Assembly (NCBI GenBank): GCA_003519645.1
Contig: DOWI01000259.1
Coordinates: 4,987-10,816, forward strand
Direction: 5' to 3'
Origin: Oscillospiraceae bacterium
GTDB lineage: Bacteria > Bacillota_A > Clostridia > Oscillospirales > Acutalibacteraceae
DNA: 5,830 bases
Under the pieces are notes generated by a model. That model was given only the letters and a program-made list of their open reading frames with translations, ran no database searches and was not told the DNA's origin. Positions 5,351 to 5,830 of this stretch are shown here, in pieces. The translations under genes and the position numbers were made by a program. Each line of letters begins with the position of its first letter. The stretch's first letter is position 1.

Positions 5351-5665
5351 ATGAATACCGATTTCCCCATTGACCGCATAGAGCGGATAGCAAAACTTGA
5401 TTTTATGACAGGTTTGGAAACAGAAGTTGATGTATCGCAAGCGGTTATTGCGGGTGATGGCTTATCGTTTACTCACCCTGATTTAATAGACGGTGATATT
5501 GTATTCTTTACTTATTTTCACGGCATAGAGGGCACAGAGCCTAATATCACGGTAGAGTATTACGACAGCCGATACACAGTAAAGGATAGCGAAACGGAAC
5601 AGTTTTACCGTTGGAAAGTATCAGTAGCAAATGGCGTTCCGTCATTAGAAATAGTGGAGGTGTAA
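5351..5665 (+). CDS. Downstream reading frame of the frameshifted gene
   Basis: Most of the protein (104 residues from ATG 5351) lies in this frame. GAGGG (5336-5340) could serve a start at GTG 5348 or ATG 5351, only a few bases after the upstream TAA, so reinitiation might produce it. TTG 5309 would add 14 residues that look native (PVAGIYTAEGIS) but has only a weak binding site. The content is acidic and beta-rich: 'MNTDFPIDRIERIAKLDF', 'DVSQAVIAGDGLSFTHPD', 'GDIVFFTYFHG', and an end in 'VSVANGVPSLEIVEV'. It has no signal peptide, membrane segment or catalytic motif that I can identify. It may be a functional truncated form or simply the remnant of the broken gene. Confidence 0.55.
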   Translation: MNTDFPIDRIERIAKLDFMTGLETEVDVSQAVIAGDGLSFTHPDLIDGDIVFFTYFHGIEGTEPNITVEYYDSRYTVKDSETEQFYRWKVSVANGVPSLEIVEV

Positions 5666-5667
5666 GC

Positions 5668-5784
5668 ATGAATGAAGTTATTGCACAGGCGTTAGCGGAA
5701 AGTGTCAGTAAAGGCAACATGACGATGGAGCAAGTGCCGATACCGTATCAACCGCAAGTAAACAATATTTTGAAAGGGGAATAA
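5668..5784 (+). CDS. 38-residue phage protein, possibly CD1375-like
   Basis: A short frame with a near-perfect binding site (GGAGGTG, 5656-5662) 5 bases before ATG 5668, starting 2 bases after the previous stop and ending 2 bases before the endolysin ATG. The spacing on both sides supports it as a real gene. The pattern of a short helix, then 'KGNMTMEQVP' and '...VNNIL', resembles the tiny CD1375/XkdX-like proteins found between tail and lysis genes in Bacillota prophages ('xGxxTxEQVPxxxxxxVxxxL'). This comparison is from memory and tentative. Such proteins have no established function. Confidence 0.62.
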   Translation: MNEVIAQALAESVSKGNMTMEQVPIPYQPQVNNILKGE

Positions 5785-5786
5785 TC

Positions 5787-5830
5787 ATGGCGTTTAAAGG
5801 AATTGACGTATCAGCGCATCAGGGGAAAAT
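5787..5830 (+). CDS. Endolysin, GH25 muramidase type (3' end outside window)
   Basis: Only the first 14 complete codons are visible. They read MAFKGIDVSAHQGK, the hallmark N-terminus of glycoside hydrolase family 25 lysozymes ('KGIDVSxHQGxI'), where the Asp of 'GIDVS' lies in the active-site pocket. AAAGGGGA (5773-5780) lies 6 bases before ATG 5787. The enzyme would cleave the MurNAc-GlcNAc bond of peptidoglycan to release phage from the cell. The gene sits directly after tail and small accessory genes, the usual lysis position. No holin is visible in the window; it may lie downstream. The DxE catalytic motif and any cell-wall binding domain are beyond the edge. Confidence 0.85.
   Translation, partial: MAFKGIDVSAHQGK

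Larger units (their letters stand above)
5190..5665 (+). pseudogene. Phage tail-region gene split by a one-base frameshift
   Basis: The region reads as one 158-residue protein if a single base is restored near 5300. The start ATG 5190 has GAGGTG (5179-5184) upstream. Frame 3 gives 'MPELIYDLTVTDQLIYAAGN' through 'LKARYVM' (residues 1-37) and then falls into unrelated residues and a TAA at 5343. Frame 2, open from 5267, continues as 'EPVLPVAGIYTAEGISVMNT' and runs to TAA 5663-5665. Restoring one G between the ATG at 5298-5300 and the following AGC gives the smooth join '...ARYVM-EPVLPVAGIY...'. The intact form would be a small beta-rich structural or tail-associated protein encoded between the collar protein and the lysis genes, a position common for such genes in Bacillota prophages; its function is unknown to me. 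The change may be a true mutation, a sequencing error or, less likely, programmed frameshifting, as no classical slippery heptamer is visible at the join. Confidence 0.65.

Overview
The window is a piece of the late (tail-to-lysis) operon of a tailed phage with a long tail tube, almost certainly a prophage of a Gram-positive bacterium (Bacillota; a clostridial or Negativicutes-like anaerobe would fit, but the window cannot settle this). The basis is a tape-measure C-terminus, a DUF6711-like tail protein, a baseplate hub with the Bacillota 'WRINLGGIGFSSTG' spacer motif, a tail-collar protein, a GH25 muramidase start, and strong purine-rich ribosome binding sites before nearly every gene.

Layout on the + strand: 1-1113 is the tape-measure C-terminus; 1110-1487 a small tail protein that overlaps it by 4 bases; 1500-3485 the tail hub/tip protein, with a possible H-type-lectin-like end. 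Then comes an accessory stretch of about 1 kb: a lipoprotein gene with its own promoter and terminator (3490-3960), a small phage gene (3987-4229), and a complete minus-strand transcription unit (promoter 4438-4466, gene 4219-4410, terminator 4180-4212). A second plus-strand terminator at 4471-4498 shares a 20-base core with the first (19/20 identical). The structural and lysis genes then resume: tail-collar protein 4526-5176, a conserved-looking gene broken by a one-base frameshift (5190-5665), a 38-residue protein (5668-5784) and the start of the endolysin (5787 to the window edge).

The structural genes would build the tail: tape measure (length), small tail protein and hub (tail tip), collar-type protein (receptor contact or tip decoration), followed by lysis. 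The accessory stretch looks like two 'morons', genes transcribed independently of the late operon and so probably active in the lysogen: one a likely surface lipoprotein, the other a possible small winged-helix protein. Three hairpin terminators are placed so that each accessory transcript ends before the next gene, and so that none should leak into the collar and lysis genes. Late transcription would have to read through two plus-strand terminators, which suggests antitermination. This 3.49-4.50 kb cassette is the most novel-looking part; the remainder is ordinary phage tail and lysis content.
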